DNA of 64,000 bases. It comes from Faecalibacter bovis. GTDB taxonomy: Bacteria > Bacteroidota > Bacteroidia > Flavobacteriales > Weeksellaceae. How positions within the stretch are numbered: position 1 is the first letter of the stretch; every line of letters starts with the position of its first letter. The position numbers and the translations under genes are program-made. The notes beneath the pieces were generated by a model. That model worked only from the letters and a program-made list of their open reading frames with translations. It was not told the origin of the DNA and did not search any database. The stretch is from contig NZ_CP072842.1 of assembly GCF_017948305.1 (NCBI RefSeq), positions 1,404,001-1,468,000 on the forward strand. The letters are read 5' to 3'. Below, piece after piece: positions 43,086-51,863 of the stretch.

Positions 43086-43872
43086 AAATCATATTAATTA
43101 TTTGTACTATAAATTTTTAATAAATACAAATTCTTTGATTAAAGATCAAAGAAAAAATCCACTATTAATACCAATTATAATAATAAATTTTAACCAACTT
43201 TATTATTTAAAACAACTAGTTGATTTTTTATTGACAAGAGGTTTTCAGAATATTATTATAATTGATAATAAATCATCTTACGCACCATTACTAAATTATT
43301 ATAAAGATATAGAAAGTAAAGTTATTGTAGAATACATGGAAGAAAATGCTGGTCATTTAGTGTTTTTTGAAAATAAAATATTACATAATAAATATGGTAA
43401 GGGATATTTTGTGGTAACAGATGCAGACATTGTCCCTAATAATAATTTACCATTAAATTTTATGAGTATAATGATTAATCATCTTGATAAATATTTTAAA
43501 CGCATAAATAAGATAGGATTTGCTTTAAGAATTGACGATTTACCAAAAGAATATATTTTAAAAGATAAAGTTATAAAATGGGAAAAAAGATTTTGGGAAA
43601 ATCATATAGAAGATAATTTATATTTAAATTGGATTGATACAACTTTTGCTTTATACAAACCTAATTATCCGTCTCTTTTTAAAAATATTAGTTATTTAAA
43701 TGGTATTAGAATTGGTGGTGATTTTACCTCTAAACATGGTGGTTGGTACATAGATAACATGAATTTAACAGAAGAACAGCAATATTATTACGATACAGTA
43801 AATAGTTCTTCTTCTTGGAGACTAAATAAACAAGGTCAACACGATTCTGATGAATATGATAAATTTATATAG
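43069..43872 (+). CDS. Glycosyltransferase, GT-A type
   Basis: A 267-residue protein. After a basic N-terminal segment of about 30 residues, the GT-A pattern begins at IPIIIINFNQLYYLKQLVDF, with IIIDNKSSYAPLL, EENAGHLVFF and VVTDADIVPN as the DxD-type metal motif. The C-terminal half (IRIGGDFTSKHGGWYIDN, SSSSWRLNKQGQHDSDEYD) is less usual. It overlaps the previous gene by 17 bases and is 3 bases from the next. Activity class is well supported, substrate unknown. Confidence 0.8.
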   Translation: MLKRIKNHINYLYYKFLINTNSLIKDQRKNPLLIPIIIINFNQLYYLKQLVDFLLTRGFQNIIIIDNKSSYAPLLNYYKDIESKVIVEYMEENAGHLVFFENKILHNKYGKGYFVVTDADIVPNNNLPLNFMSIMINHLDKYFKRINKIGFALRIDDLPKEYILKDKVIKWEKRFWENHIEDNLYLNWIDTTFALYKPNYPSLFKNISYLNGIRIGGDFTSKHGGWYIDNMNLTEEQQYYYDTVNSSSSWRLNKQGQHDSDEYDKFI

Positions 43873-43875
43873 AAA

Positions 43876-44727
43876 ATGCTTTCAATTATAGTATCATCCT
43901 ATCAAAAACAATATTTTGATCAGTTTTCACAAAATGTAGAATCAACAATTGGTGAAAATTTTGAATTTGAGATAATCAAAGTATGGAATCCTGGACTCAT
44001 GGGGATTTGCGAAGCCTACAATAAAGGGGCAGAAAAATCAAAATATGATAATTTATTGTTTATACATGAAGATGTTTTATTCGAAACTGAAAATTGGGGT
44101 GAAATATTAGTCGATTATTTAAAAATTGAAAATGTAGGTTGTATTGGACTAGCTGGTGCAAATTATATACCCAATGTTCCATCGTCATGGTGGGTTTTGG
44201 AAGGTTATAAAAATTCGCATATATCTCATTATAATTCTGAATCTAAAAAAAGGTATAACTATACATTTAAAAGTGATAATACAGGATTGCTACCAACTAA
44301 AATTTTGGATGGCGTTTTTTTAGCATGTAAGAAGGAAGTTTGGAGAAGAACAACATTTAATGAAAAATTAAAAGGCTTTCATGGATACGATATTGGATTT
44401 AGTTTAGATATCAATAATAAGTTTGATAATTATTTAACTAACAAAATAGATTTAGTTCATTTTTCAAGTGGTAAATTAACTATTGATTGGATTAAAGATA
44501 TTATTAAAATATATCAAATATCTAATTGGTATCAAAATACAATTGATAAGGATTTGGAACTGAAATGTTTTAAATATTTTGGTGATCAATTAAGAAATTT
44601 TAGATTTTCATCAACTGAAAAAGAATATTATTTAAATTTATTTATATCTATTAGACATTTAGGTTTGTTGAATTGGGTAAAAGCTAGACGTAAAATAAAG
44701 GCTTTAAAAAAATACAATGGATTATAA
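43876..44727 (+). CDS. Glycosyltransferase-like protein (GT2-like, PF13712 type)
   Basis: A 283-residue protein. LSIIVSSYQKQYFDQFSQNV starts a GT-A fold; LMGICEAYNKGAEKSKYDN, LLFIHEDVLF (metal region HED in place of DxD), VGCIGLAGANYIPN, LDGVFLACKKEVW and FHGYDIGFSLDI follow, the pattern of the glycosyltransferase-like family PF13712. The basic C-terminal tail (KARRKIKALKKYNGL) suggests membrane association. Last gene of the first glycosyltransferase block; a 282-base gap follows. Confidence 0.8.
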   Translation: MLSIIVSSYQKQYFDQFSQNVESTIGENFEFEIIKVWNPGLMGICEAYNKGAEKSKYDNLLFIHEDVLFETENWGEILVDYLKIENVGCIGLAGANYIPNVPSSWWVLEGYKNSHISHYNSESKKRYNYTFKSDNTGLLPTKILDGVFLACKKEVWRRTTFNEKLKGFHGYDIGFSLDINNKFDNYLTNKIDLVHFSSGKLTIDWIKDIIKIYQISNWYQNTIDKDLELKCFKYFGDQLRNFRFSSTEKEYYLNLFISIRHLGLLNWVKARRKIKALKKYNGL

Positions 44728-44834
44728 AATTAACCATATATCAATTGTTTGATCTTAATGAATAATTATAATATAAATAATTGAAATTGTGATTTCTCTA
44801 TATTTAGTTTTCTAATTTAAACTTAATCTCTACA

Positions 44835-44880
44835 AATAGTTTGTTAGATATTATTTAAGATTAATACCAAACAAACTATT
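44835..44880 (+). repeat. 11-bp inverted repeat in the gap between glycosyltransferase genes
   Basis: AATAGTTTGTT (44835-44845) / AACAAACTATT (44870-44880), 24-base spacer. No T-run follows. The rest of the 282-base gap (44728-45009) is AT-rich and holds no ORF or clear promoter. Confidence 0.45.
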
Positions 44881-45009
44881 ATATTAATTTATAAACACAA
44901 TAAACTTTCTCAATTAGGACTATATTAAATAAGAATTGGTAAAAATGATCGATTTTTTCTTTTAATAATCTTTAAATAATTGGTTATATAGAATTCTAGA
45001 ATTAAAATA

Positions 45010-45996
45010 ATGCCATCGATACTTTTTATCTATAAAAATAAAAATTTAGCAGATCAATTCGTAAAACACTTCAAATTGAATGGCTATTCAATTCATCAAT
45101 TTTATGATGAAGAACTCCCTTATTATAAATTCTCTAAGCTTCAACAACTAGAGAATATTTTTTATCGAATTTTTAAAAGAGATACACAGCACATTCATAA
45201 AATTGAGCAAAGAAATTTTATTAGTGTAACGAATAAAAAATTAAAAAAATTAGAACAGAAGAACTTAAAGTTTGATTTTTGTTTCGTTATTCGAGGGGAT
45301 TTAATTCCAGAAAATGTTATACGATATGCACGTTCAATTTCTGACAAAATGGTTGATTACCAATTAGATGGCTTATCTGTGTCAAAGAAAATTTTAGATT
45401 ACGATTATTTATTCGATCAAATTTATGTTTTTGATGATAAAGATGTGTTAGATTATCCAGGTTACAATTTAAAATCTATAACAAATTGTTTTTTCGAAGA
45501 AAATACAAATGTTAATAAATCAATAGACTTTTCCTATATAGGTGTTAATACTGAAAATAGATTTAATATATTAAACAATCTATATGATATTTTAAAGGAT
45601 TTAGATAAAAATTATGTGATAAATTTTTACTTAAAACAGGATGAATTTCATTCTAAGTTTTCTGAAAAATTAATTATGATAAACGATTCACTAAATTACA
45701 AAAATTGTTTAGAAATTAGTAATAGAACAAAAGTATTAATAGATTTAAAACGTCAGGAGCATAATGGTTTATCATTACGTTTTTTTGAAGCTTTGAATTA
45801 CAAAAACAAAATAATAACCAATAATAATTCAGTATTAAATTACGACTTCTATCATCCAGATAACATTTATATCACTGATTATAAGAATTATGAAGGGTTA
45901 GAAGAATTTTTGTCTAAACCCTATTTCATGATTGATGAAAATATTATTATTAAATATAGATTCGATAATTGGATAAAAAATATCCTTTATACTTAA
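45010..45996 (+). CDS. LPS-core-type glycosyltransferase (RfaS/CgeB-like)
   Basis: A 328-residue protein that does not show the GT-A pattern. It starts PSILFIYKNKNLADQFVKHF, contains FDFCFVIRGDLIPENVIRYA, DYDYLFDQIYVFDD, IDFSYIGVNTENRFNILNNL, and ends with KVLIDLKRQEHNGLSLRFFE followed by ALNYKNKIITNN. The last segment matches the glutamate-containing acceptor/donor site of GT-B-like lipopolysaccharide proteins of the RfaS/CgeB type. Probably a GT-B enzyme of the locus; donor unknown. It starts after the largest gap of the second half. Confidence 0.72.
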   Translation: MPSILFIYKNKNLADQFVKHFKLNGYSIHQFYDEELPYYKFSKLQQLENIFYRIFKRDTQHIHKIEQRNFISVTNKKLKKLEQKNLKFDFCFVIRGDLIPENVIRYARSISDKMVDYQLDGLSVSKKILDYDYLFDQIYVFDDKDVLDYPGYNLKSITNCFFEENTNVNKSIDFSYIGVNTENRFNILNNLYDILKDLDKNYVINFYLKQDEFHSKFSEKLIMINDSLNYKNCLEISNRTKVLIDLKRQEHNGLSLRFFEALNYKNKIITNNNSVLNYDFYHPDNIYITDYKNYEGLEEFLSKPYFMIDENIIIKYRFDNWIKNILYT

Positions 45997-46009
45997 GTAT
46001 TTTAAAAAT

Positions 46010-46798
46010 ATGATACCTAAAAAAATCCATTATTTTTGGTTTGGAAATAATCAAAAACCAGAAATTGTCAAACATTGTATTAATAGTTGGAAGAGATATC
46101 TACCTGACTATGAAATTATAGAATGGAATGAAGATAATTTCGATGTTATGCAAAATGATTTTACAAAAACTGCATATCTAAATAAAAAATGGGCATTTGT
46201 TTCTGATTTTGCAAGAGCTAAAATTTTATATGAAAATGGAGGTTTTTATTTGGATACAGATATGGAGGTGAAGAATACTTTAAATGATTTTTTACACCAT
46301 AGAGCAGTTTGTGGATTTGAGATTAAAGGTATTCCTTACTCAGCTTTTTGGGGAGTTGAGAAAGGACATATTCTAGCAAAAAAAATTTTAGATTTTTACA
46401 CAAATGCCGAATACAATGAAGAACCTAATACAGCAATTTTTTCAAGATTATTAGTGAAAGAATTCGGAGCTGATGCTGATAATGATACATTCCAAGAGTT
46501 AAAAGAAGGTGTTTGTTTGTATCCTTCAACTTATTTTTCTTTGGATTTACCTATAAATTATGTTACTCACCACTTCAGTGGTTCTTGGCACAATAGCTGG
46601 ACGACTGAACGTAATACATATAAAGAAATGGTAAATATGTATGGAAGTCTTAATACAATTATTAACGAAAAACATTCAAAAGAAAGAATTAAAAATGTAG
46701 TATATAATCATAAAATTTTAGATATAGCTAATGTTCTAGATCAGATTCCTACTCGTTATATTTTTAGTTATTTAGTACGTAAATTGTTCAGAAAATAA
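46010..46798 (+). CDS. Family 32-type glycosyltransferase with DXD motif
   Basis: A 262-residue enzyme of the capsular/mannosyl GT32 type. IPKKIHYFWFGNNQKPEIVK, SWKRYLPDYEIIEWNEDNFD, WAFVSDFARAKILYENGGFY followed by LDTDMEV (the DXD site), and HHFSGSWHNSW near the C-terminus are all family features. Its TAA overlaps the next ATG by one base, so translation of the next gene is coupled to it. Confidence 0.92.
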   Translation: MIPKKIHYFWFGNNQKPEIVKHCINSWKRYLPDYEIIEWNEDNFDVMQNDFTKTAYLNKKWAFVSDFARAKILYENGGFYLDTDMEVKNTLNDFLHHRAVCGFEIKGIPYSAFWGVEKGHILAKKILDFYTNAEYNEEPNTAIFSRLLVKEFGADADNDTFQELKEGVCLYPSTYFSLDLPINYVTHHFSGSWHNSWTTERNTYKEMVNMYGSLNTIINEKHSKERIKNVVYNHKILDIANVLDQIPTRYIFSYLVRKLFRK

Positions 46799-47646
46799 TG
46801 ATAAATAGAATAAAAGATACAATTGCTGTATTGTTAGGAAAAGCAAAAGCTGTCGTTATAAAAAAACCTGATTTTAAATTTAGAAATATAGATTTTTCAT
46901 TTGATGAAAATAAAATGATTAATTCAATTTCTATAGAATTTTTATTTGCTGAATTTGGTGAAAGTAGAACGAATGGGGGTGGTAGTCTGTTTAATGAAAA
47001 CGTGAGGTTAGAACCAACTCTTTCGACTTTAAAAAAATATTTTCCAGAAGCTAAATATACTGTTTATACTGATTTTGATTTGAAAATTGATGGTGTTGAA
47101 ACAATTAAAGTTTCATCTCCTGTAAAATTTCCAGATCATGAAAGGTTTGGTTATAGAACTGCGGATTATTTTAAATTTTATTCATTAATACATTCATCTG
47201 CAGATTTCAAATGTGTATTAGATTCTGATATGAAAATTGTCTCGTCTGATATAATTAGCTTAATATATTTAACTCAAAAATTCGGTTTTTGTGTTCCATA
47301 TAATGATCGTCAATTATTACGACGAGATATGGAATCATCTAAAGATACACAAAATATTAAAGATGAATCAAAAGGCCTAGGTCATTCATATAATCAAAGT
47401 CCTATGACATTATGGAAAAATGATAAGAGAGGAGTTGATTTTTTTTCTAATTGTATGGAAATTATGAAAAATGATCCTTCTAGAGCGTCTTTAGTTATGT
47501 GGAAATCAGCATGGAAAACAGGCGTATATCCGTATATTCTTCCGAAACAATGGTGTGTTTGTAATGGAAATGAAGGAATTGGAGATGAAATTATATTACA
47601 CGTTGGGCATAAATCTGTAAATGACTACTACAATGATAATAGGTAG
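46798..47646 (+). CDS. Unrecognised GT-A-like protein of the polysaccharide locus
   Basis: A 282-residue soluble protein without a clear named family. Seen: a basic N-terminal 25 residues, SISIEFLFAEFGESRTNGGG, a Rossmann-like alternation through AKYTVYTDFDLKIDG, RTADYFKFYSLIHSSADFKC followed by VLDSDMKI, whose DSD looks like a GT-A metal site, and a Trp-rich C-terminal part (MTLWKNDKRG, SLVMWKSAWK, PKQWCVCNGN). It is coupled to the GT32 gene upstream (1-base overlap) and overlaps the SDR gene downstream by 26 bases. A nucleotide-sugar transferase role is inference from these features. Confidence 0.6.
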   Translation: MINRIKDTIAVLLGKAKAVVIKKPDFKFRNIDFSFDENKMINSISIEFLFAEFGESRTNGGGSLFNENVRLEPTLSTLKKYFPEAKYTVYTDFDLKIDGVETIKVSSPVKFPDHERFGYRTADYFKFYSLIHSSADFKCVLDSDMKIVSSDIISLIYLTQKFGFCVPYNDRQLLRRDMESSKDTQNIKDESKGLGHSYNQSPMTLWKNDKRGVDFFSNCMEIMKNDPSRASLVMWKSAWKTGVYPYILPKQWCVCNGNEGIGDEIILHVGHKSVNDYYNDNR

Positions 47647-48304
47647 AGGATTAATTGCTAAACAATTTTTAGATGTAGATCGAGAGGATGTAATTTTTTT
47701 CGCATCCGGAGTTTCGAACTCTTCTGAAACTAAAAAGGAAGAATTTTTACGTGAACAGAATTTAATTGAAGAAACGATTAGAAAGAATAAGAATAAATTA
47801 ATAATCTACTTTAGTACTTGTTCTATATACGATTCATCAAAATATAATAGTCCATACGTTTTACATAAATTACATATGGAAGAAATTATAAAGGAATCTT
47901 CCTCTAAATTTTTAATTCTACGAATAAGTAATGCAGTAGGTAAAGGAGGAAATCCAAATTTGTTGATGAATTATATTTATCGTCAAATAGTAAACAATTC
48001 AGAATTAGTAATTCATAAAAATGCAACGAGAAATCTAATTGACGTTGTAGATGTTAAAAATATTACTTTAAAATATTTAGAAAACAACGAATTCAATAAA
48101 ATTGTGAATGTAGCATATACTGAAAATTATTACATACAAGAAATTATTGAAGCTTTTGAAGATAAGCTAAATATTAAAAGTTTTAATAAAATAGAGGATA
48201 GAGGAGAGCATTATTCTATTGATGTGAGTGAGTTGGATTATCAATTTAGCTATATTGATAAAATTAAATATTTGAATAATTTAATTAAAAAATATTACAA
48301 ATAA
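47621..48304 (+). CDS. Atypical short-chain dehydrogenase/epimerase-like protein
   Basis: A 227-residue NAD-dependent epimerase/dehydratase-like protein, short for the extended SDR class. N-terminal TMIIGRGLIAKQFL (GxGxxA-type dinucleotide site), FSTCSIYDSS, catalytic-type Tyr-Lys in SPYVLHKLHMEE, and LRISNAVGKGGNPN. The C-terminal substrate domain is reduced. Starts at 47621 or 47633 are possible, both overlapping the upstream gene. It may make or modify a nucleotide sugar of this locus. Its stop is one base from the stop of the inverted gene that follows. Confidence 0.78.
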   Translation: MTTTMIIGRGLIAKQFLDVDREDVIFFASGVSNSSETKKEEFLREQNLIEETIRKNKNKLIIYFSTCSIYDSSKYNSPYVLHKLHMEEIIKESSSKFLILRISNAVGKGGNPNLLMNYIYRQIVNNSELVIHKNATRNLIDVVDVKNITLKYLENNEFNKIVNVAYTENYYIQEIIEAFEDKLNIKSFNKIEDRGEHYSIDVSELDYQFSYIDKIKYLNNLIKKYYK

Positions 48305-48305
48305 A

Positions 48306-49319
48306 TCATCCCTCATAACGTTTTTTAAAAACTTTAAAGCCTAAGTTAGTTGGAAGATTTAATAAGAAGTTTTCTTTTTTTTGATGTAAAGTAAAATATG
48401 GAGATAAATAATCTAACAAAGTTAAAGAAGGAGCTTTTTTCATACGATTGTAATTGATTTTAAAATAATTTTCATCTTTCAATATTTTCCATTGCATTTG
48501 AATAATTAATGTTTTAAAATTAATAATCCAACCTCTAATTAGCTTACGTCTTTCAATATTATTAGTGTGATTATAAGATTTAGTAACCAATTCTAGAATT
48601 GTCTGATGATTTTCGGAATTCTTTTTTGTACGATTGAAAATAACAGAATTAGAATGTAAATAGTAATTATAAGTAATAGCTCTATCAATTGAAACAGAAT
48701 TAATTTTCTCCATTAAATGAAAAAACCATAATTCATCTTGAGCATATAAACCAGGAACAAAATATATTTTATTACTTTTAATAAAATCTAAACGTATTAA
48801 TTTATTCCATGAAGATACCGGAAATTCACCTTTACAATAAGCTTTAAAAATGACATCATTACCAATTAAATGATCATTTTTAGACATTGTAGGAAAACCA
48901 AAATCTTTAACAGAATTATCAAAGGTATTTATCCATCTATTTTGCCCTATTATCAAATCTGCATTTGAATTTATAGCATTATTAATTAAGTGTTCAATAC
49001 AATCTTCTGTTATATTATCATCACTATCCAAAAAATAAATATACTCACCTTTTGAATGATCAATCCCTGTATTTCGTACTACTGATAATCCACTATTTAT
49101 TTTATGGTGAATTAAGCGTATAGATATGTCAGTATTAGAGTTTATAAATTCTTCTATTAATGCTATACTTCCATCTGGAGTACAATCATTCACTAATATT
49201 ATTTCATAATTTTTATAAGTTTGATTTTTTACCGATTCTAAACATCTAATAATAAAATCTTCGCATTTAAAAACGGGAATATTGATACTAACTAATGGAT
49301 ATTGATTTAATTCTGACAT
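48306..49319 (-). CDS. Family 2 glycosyltransferase (inverted relative to the locus)
   Basis: A 337-residue GT-A enzyme: VSINIPVFKCEDFIIRCLES, IILVNDCTPDGSIALIEEF, SGLSVVRNTGIDHSKGEYIY, metal motif FLDSDDNIT, and AQDELWFFHLME near the acceptor site; basic C-terminal region. It is the only minus-strand gene between 36.4 and 51.8 kb, with no space to the convergent SDR gene and an 87-base divergent gap to the acetyltransferase. Antisense transcription across the neighbour is likely, and it must have its own promoter. Confidence 0.9.
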   Translation of the reverse strand: MSELNQYPLVSINIPVFKCEDFIIRCLESVKNQTYKNYEIILVNDCTPDGSIALIEEFINSNTDISIRLIHHKINSGLSVVRNTGIDHSKGEYIYFLDSDDNITEDCIEHLINNAINSNADLIIGQNRWINTFDNSVKDFGFPTMSKNDHLIGNDVIFKAYCKGEFPVSSWNKLIRLDFIKSNKIYFVPGLYAQDELWFFHLMEKINSVSIDRAITYNYYLHSNSVIFNRTKKNSENHQTILELVTKSYNHTNNIERRKLIRGWIINFKTLIIQMQWKILKDENYFKINYNRMKKAPSLTLLDYLSPYFTLHQKKENFLLNLPTNLGFKVFKKRYEG

Positions 49320-49406
49320 TTTGAGAATGAATGATTTTCTATCATCAAATTTAAATAATTTATATTTACATTACCACTTATATTTGTGTATTAATATTTC
49401 CATAGT

Positions 49407-49964
49407 ATGTTAAATAAATTATTAATAATAATTTTTAAATTATTCGAGAAAGCCAAAAGAGAGCAAGCGTATAAATTATTTAAGCAAAATCCTCAATCTC
49501 GAATAGCATCTAATTTTAAATTAGGGTTTAATAATTATTTCGATATTTCATCCACTGCCACTATTACAATCGAGAATAATGTAACCATTAACGAATCCAA
49601 TTATATTACTATAAAAAAAGGTGCAGAATTTTCGATTGGCGAGGGTACTTATATTACACGAGCTACCATTTCCTGTTTAGGTAAAATAGAAATCGGAAGA
49701 AATTGTATTTTGGGTGAAGGGATGAAATTATTTGATCATAACCATCAATATTCTGTTGAGCCTTTTTCGGTGGCTAAAACCGATTTTAATATAGGGTTTA
49801 TTAAAATGGGAGATAATGTGTGGACAGGTGCAAATGTAGTTATTCTAAAAGATGTAACAATTGGCGATAATGTTATTATTGGTGCAGGATGTGTTATACA
49901 TAAGGATGTGCCATCTAATTCTATTATTATTAATAAGCAAGAGCATCTAATAAAATCGCTTTAA
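49407..49964 (+). CDS. Hexapeptide-repeat acyltransferase (WbbJ/LbH type)
   Basis: A 185-residue left-handed beta-helix acetyltransferase. Repeats of the hexapeptide pattern are visible (ATITIENNVTINESNYITIK, AEFSIGEGTYI, KIEIGRNCILGEG), the catalytic histidine lies in FDHNHQY, and KMGDNVWTGANVVILKDVTI with GDNVIIGAGCVIHKDVP closes the fold. It probably O-acetylates a sugar of the surface glycan with acetyl-CoA. The N-terminal 35 residues are helical and basic. One base separates it from the next glycosyltransferase. Confidence 0.9.
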   Translation: MLNKLLIIIFKLFEKAKREQAYKLFKQNPQSRIASNFKLGFNNYFDISSTATITIENNVTINESNYITIKKGAEFSIGEGTYITRATISCLGKIEIGRNCILGEGMKLFDHNHQYSVEPFSVAKTDFNIGFIKMGDNVWTGANVVILKDVTIGDNVIIGAGCVIHKDVPSNSIIINKQEHLIKSL

Positions 49965-49965
49965 C

Positions 49966-50775
49966 ATGAAATTCTCTATTTTAATAGCACATTATAACAA
50001 TTGGAATTATTTTCAAGAATGTTATCAATCCCTAAAAAATCAAACTTTTCAAGATTTTGAGATTATTATAGTTGATGATTATTCTACCGATGATTCCTAT
50101 CAGAAGTTAAAAGAATTAGCATTATCTGATTCTAAAATCAAACTTTTTCAAAATTCCGAAAACAAAAAGGTGGGATATACCAAGCATCGATGTGTGGAAG
50201 AAGCCAATGGCGAAATATGCTTATTTGTAGATCCCGATGATGCAATTGTAAATAACGCTTTAGAAGAAATACAAGATGTATATAGTGTTAATCCTTCAAT
50301 TATTGCTACTTATTCGAAAATTAAATTAATTGATGATAAATCAAATCAGAATGGCATCTTCAAATTTTCAAAGAAAATAAAAAATAAGAATCCGTATTTT
50401 TTTAATGTTAATCTAGAAGTGGCTCATTTATTTTCCTTTAAAAGAGAAGCGTATTTCAAAACTTCAGGAATTAATGAAAACTTGACATCTGCTGTGGATC
50501 AAGATTTATATATGAAATTATATGAAATAGGTGATTTTTATTTTATAGATCAGTTTCAATATTTGTATCGACTTCATGATAAAGGTGTGTCTCAAGATAA
50601 ATCAAAAAAAGATAAATTAAATTCCAATTGGAACCAAGTCCTTTTAGATACGTGTAATAGGAGAGGATTAAATAGAATATATGGTCAGAATCCCAATAAT
50701 ATTTCTAATTTATCTAAGTTCCTTTTTGAAAAAGAAAATACGTTCATAAAAAAAATATGGAGAAAATTGATATGA
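49966..50775 (+). CDS. Family 2 glycosyltransferase
   Basis: A 269-residue GT-A enzyme: FSILIAHYNNWNYFQECYQS, IIVDDYSTDDSYQKLK, VGYTKHRCVEEANGEICLFV with metal motif DPDDAI, and TSAVDQDLYMKLYEIGDFYF near the acceptor site. The TGA stop overlaps the ATG of the next gene in an ATGA arrangement, so the two are translationally coupled. Confidence 0.9.
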   Translation: MKFSILIAHYNNWNYFQECYQSLKNQTFQDFEIIIVDDYSTDDSYQKLKELALSDSKIKLFQNSENKKVGYTKHRCVEEANGEICLFVDPDDAIVNNALEEIQDVYSVNPSIIATYSKIKLIDDKSNQNGIFKFSKKIKNKNPYFFNVNLEVAHLFSFKREAYFKTSGINENLTSAVDQDLYMKLYEIGDFYFIDQFQYLYRLHDKGVSQDKSKKDKLNSNWNQVLLDTCNRRGLNRIYGQNPNNISNLSKFLFEKENTFIKKIWRKLI

Positions 50776-51800
50776 CAACAATTATTATCAAATCATTTAA
50801 TCGTCCTTTTTATTTAGATCGTTGTCTTAAAAGTTTATCTCTGTATATTAAGGGTGAATATGAAATAATAATATTAGATGATGGAACACCAAAAAAATAT
50901 TTAGAGAAAATAATCCAATTGTATCCCAATATAATTCTAAAAAAATCTAATCAGTTTGAAGAAAAGAATCAATCAATTGATGATAATATTAAAACAGGAA
51001 AACCAATTGATGGATTCTCTATACCTACAGATTTGTGGTACAATGCAATTCGAAATTCTTCAGATTATGTATTGGTTATAGAGGATGATGTATGGCTGAC
51101 AGATTACACGAATTTAGATGAAATTGTTGAAATGATGAAAACAAGAAATATCGTTTTAACAAAATTAGGTTGGTTAGGAAATTTTCGTGATGATCAATTT
51201 TGCGATATAAAGCCTTTATCGGAAACCTTACATCAATTAAGCCCCAAAAATATGTTTACATCTAATAAGTTCATCATGGATTTATTTATGTATAATAAAC
51301 TTAATTTTTTTTCGATTCTTTATAAATTAGGTATTGTAAATAATCTAACGAAAAGAAAATACTGGGCAATTAATTCGATTCTAATGGGACTTTATCAAAA
51401 AGAATATTGGTTGGCTATTTGGGAAGATGCGCATGGTAAGGTAGACGAGAAGCAACAATTACGAAATGCAGCAGCTTATTATCATAAGAATCGTGAAATA
51501 AAATTTGCAAGAACTTCTAAAGAACTTTTGAAGACGACATTTAAATCTTCTGCAACAGGATCTTATCATAAAGAAGTGAATCAATTTGATGTAAATCGAA
51601 TGAATTATATCTTAAATGAAGCATGGCTTATTGGAGAATTTGACTCAATGGAAAATTATCCTAAAGACTTCTCTGATGATTATATAAAATCATTTTTAGA
51701 GATATCTAATCATCCATACGCTCAATATAATGAATGGTTTAAATGGGCGAATAAATTTAGGGACCAATACCTTAAAAATGGAGCAGAAGTCGATAACTAA
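50772..51800 (+). CDS. Glycosyltransferase-like protein (GT-A type)
   Basis: About 342 residues from ATG 50772, chosen because it forms an ATGA overlap with the upstream stop; an ATG at 50757 is the alternative. Start MTTIIIKSFNRPFYLDRCLK, IIILDDGTPKKYLEKI, and VLVIEDDVWLTDYTN as the metal-site region (EDD). The C-terminal half (REIKFARTSKELLKTTFKSS, MNYILNEAWLIGEFDSMENY) is unusual and unassigned. Last gene of the polysaccharide locus; a strong bidirectional terminator follows. Confidence 0.78.
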   Translation: MTTIIIKSFNRPFYLDRCLKSLSLYIKGEYEIIILDDGTPKKYLEKIIQLYPNIILKKSNQFEEKNQSIDDNIKTGKPIDGFSIPTDLWYNAIRNSSDYVLVIEDDVWLTDYTNLDEIVEMMKTRNIVLTKLGWLGNFRDDQFCDIKPLSETLHQLSPKNMFTSNKFIMDLFMYNKLNFFSILYKLGIVNNLTKRKYWAINSILMGLYQKEYWLAIWEDAHGKVDEKQQLRNAAAYYHKNREIKFARTSKELLKTTFKSSATGSYHKEVNQFDVNRMNYILNEAWLIGEFDSMENYPKDFSDDYIKSFLEISNHPYAQYNEWFKWANKFRDQYLKNGAEVDN

Positions 51801-51811
51801 AAAGTACATAA

Positions 51812-51844
51812 AAAAACCTCAACATACAATGTTGAGGTTTTTCT
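51812..51844. terminator. Bidirectional terminator at the end of the polysaccharide locus
   Basis: Perfect 14-bp stem AAAAACCTCAACAT (51812-51825) / ATGTTGAGGTTTTT (51829-51842), loop ACA, T-runs on both strands; between convergent genes ending at 51800 and 51864. Confidence 0.93.
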
Positions 51845-51863
51845 TTGGTATAAATAATTAAAT

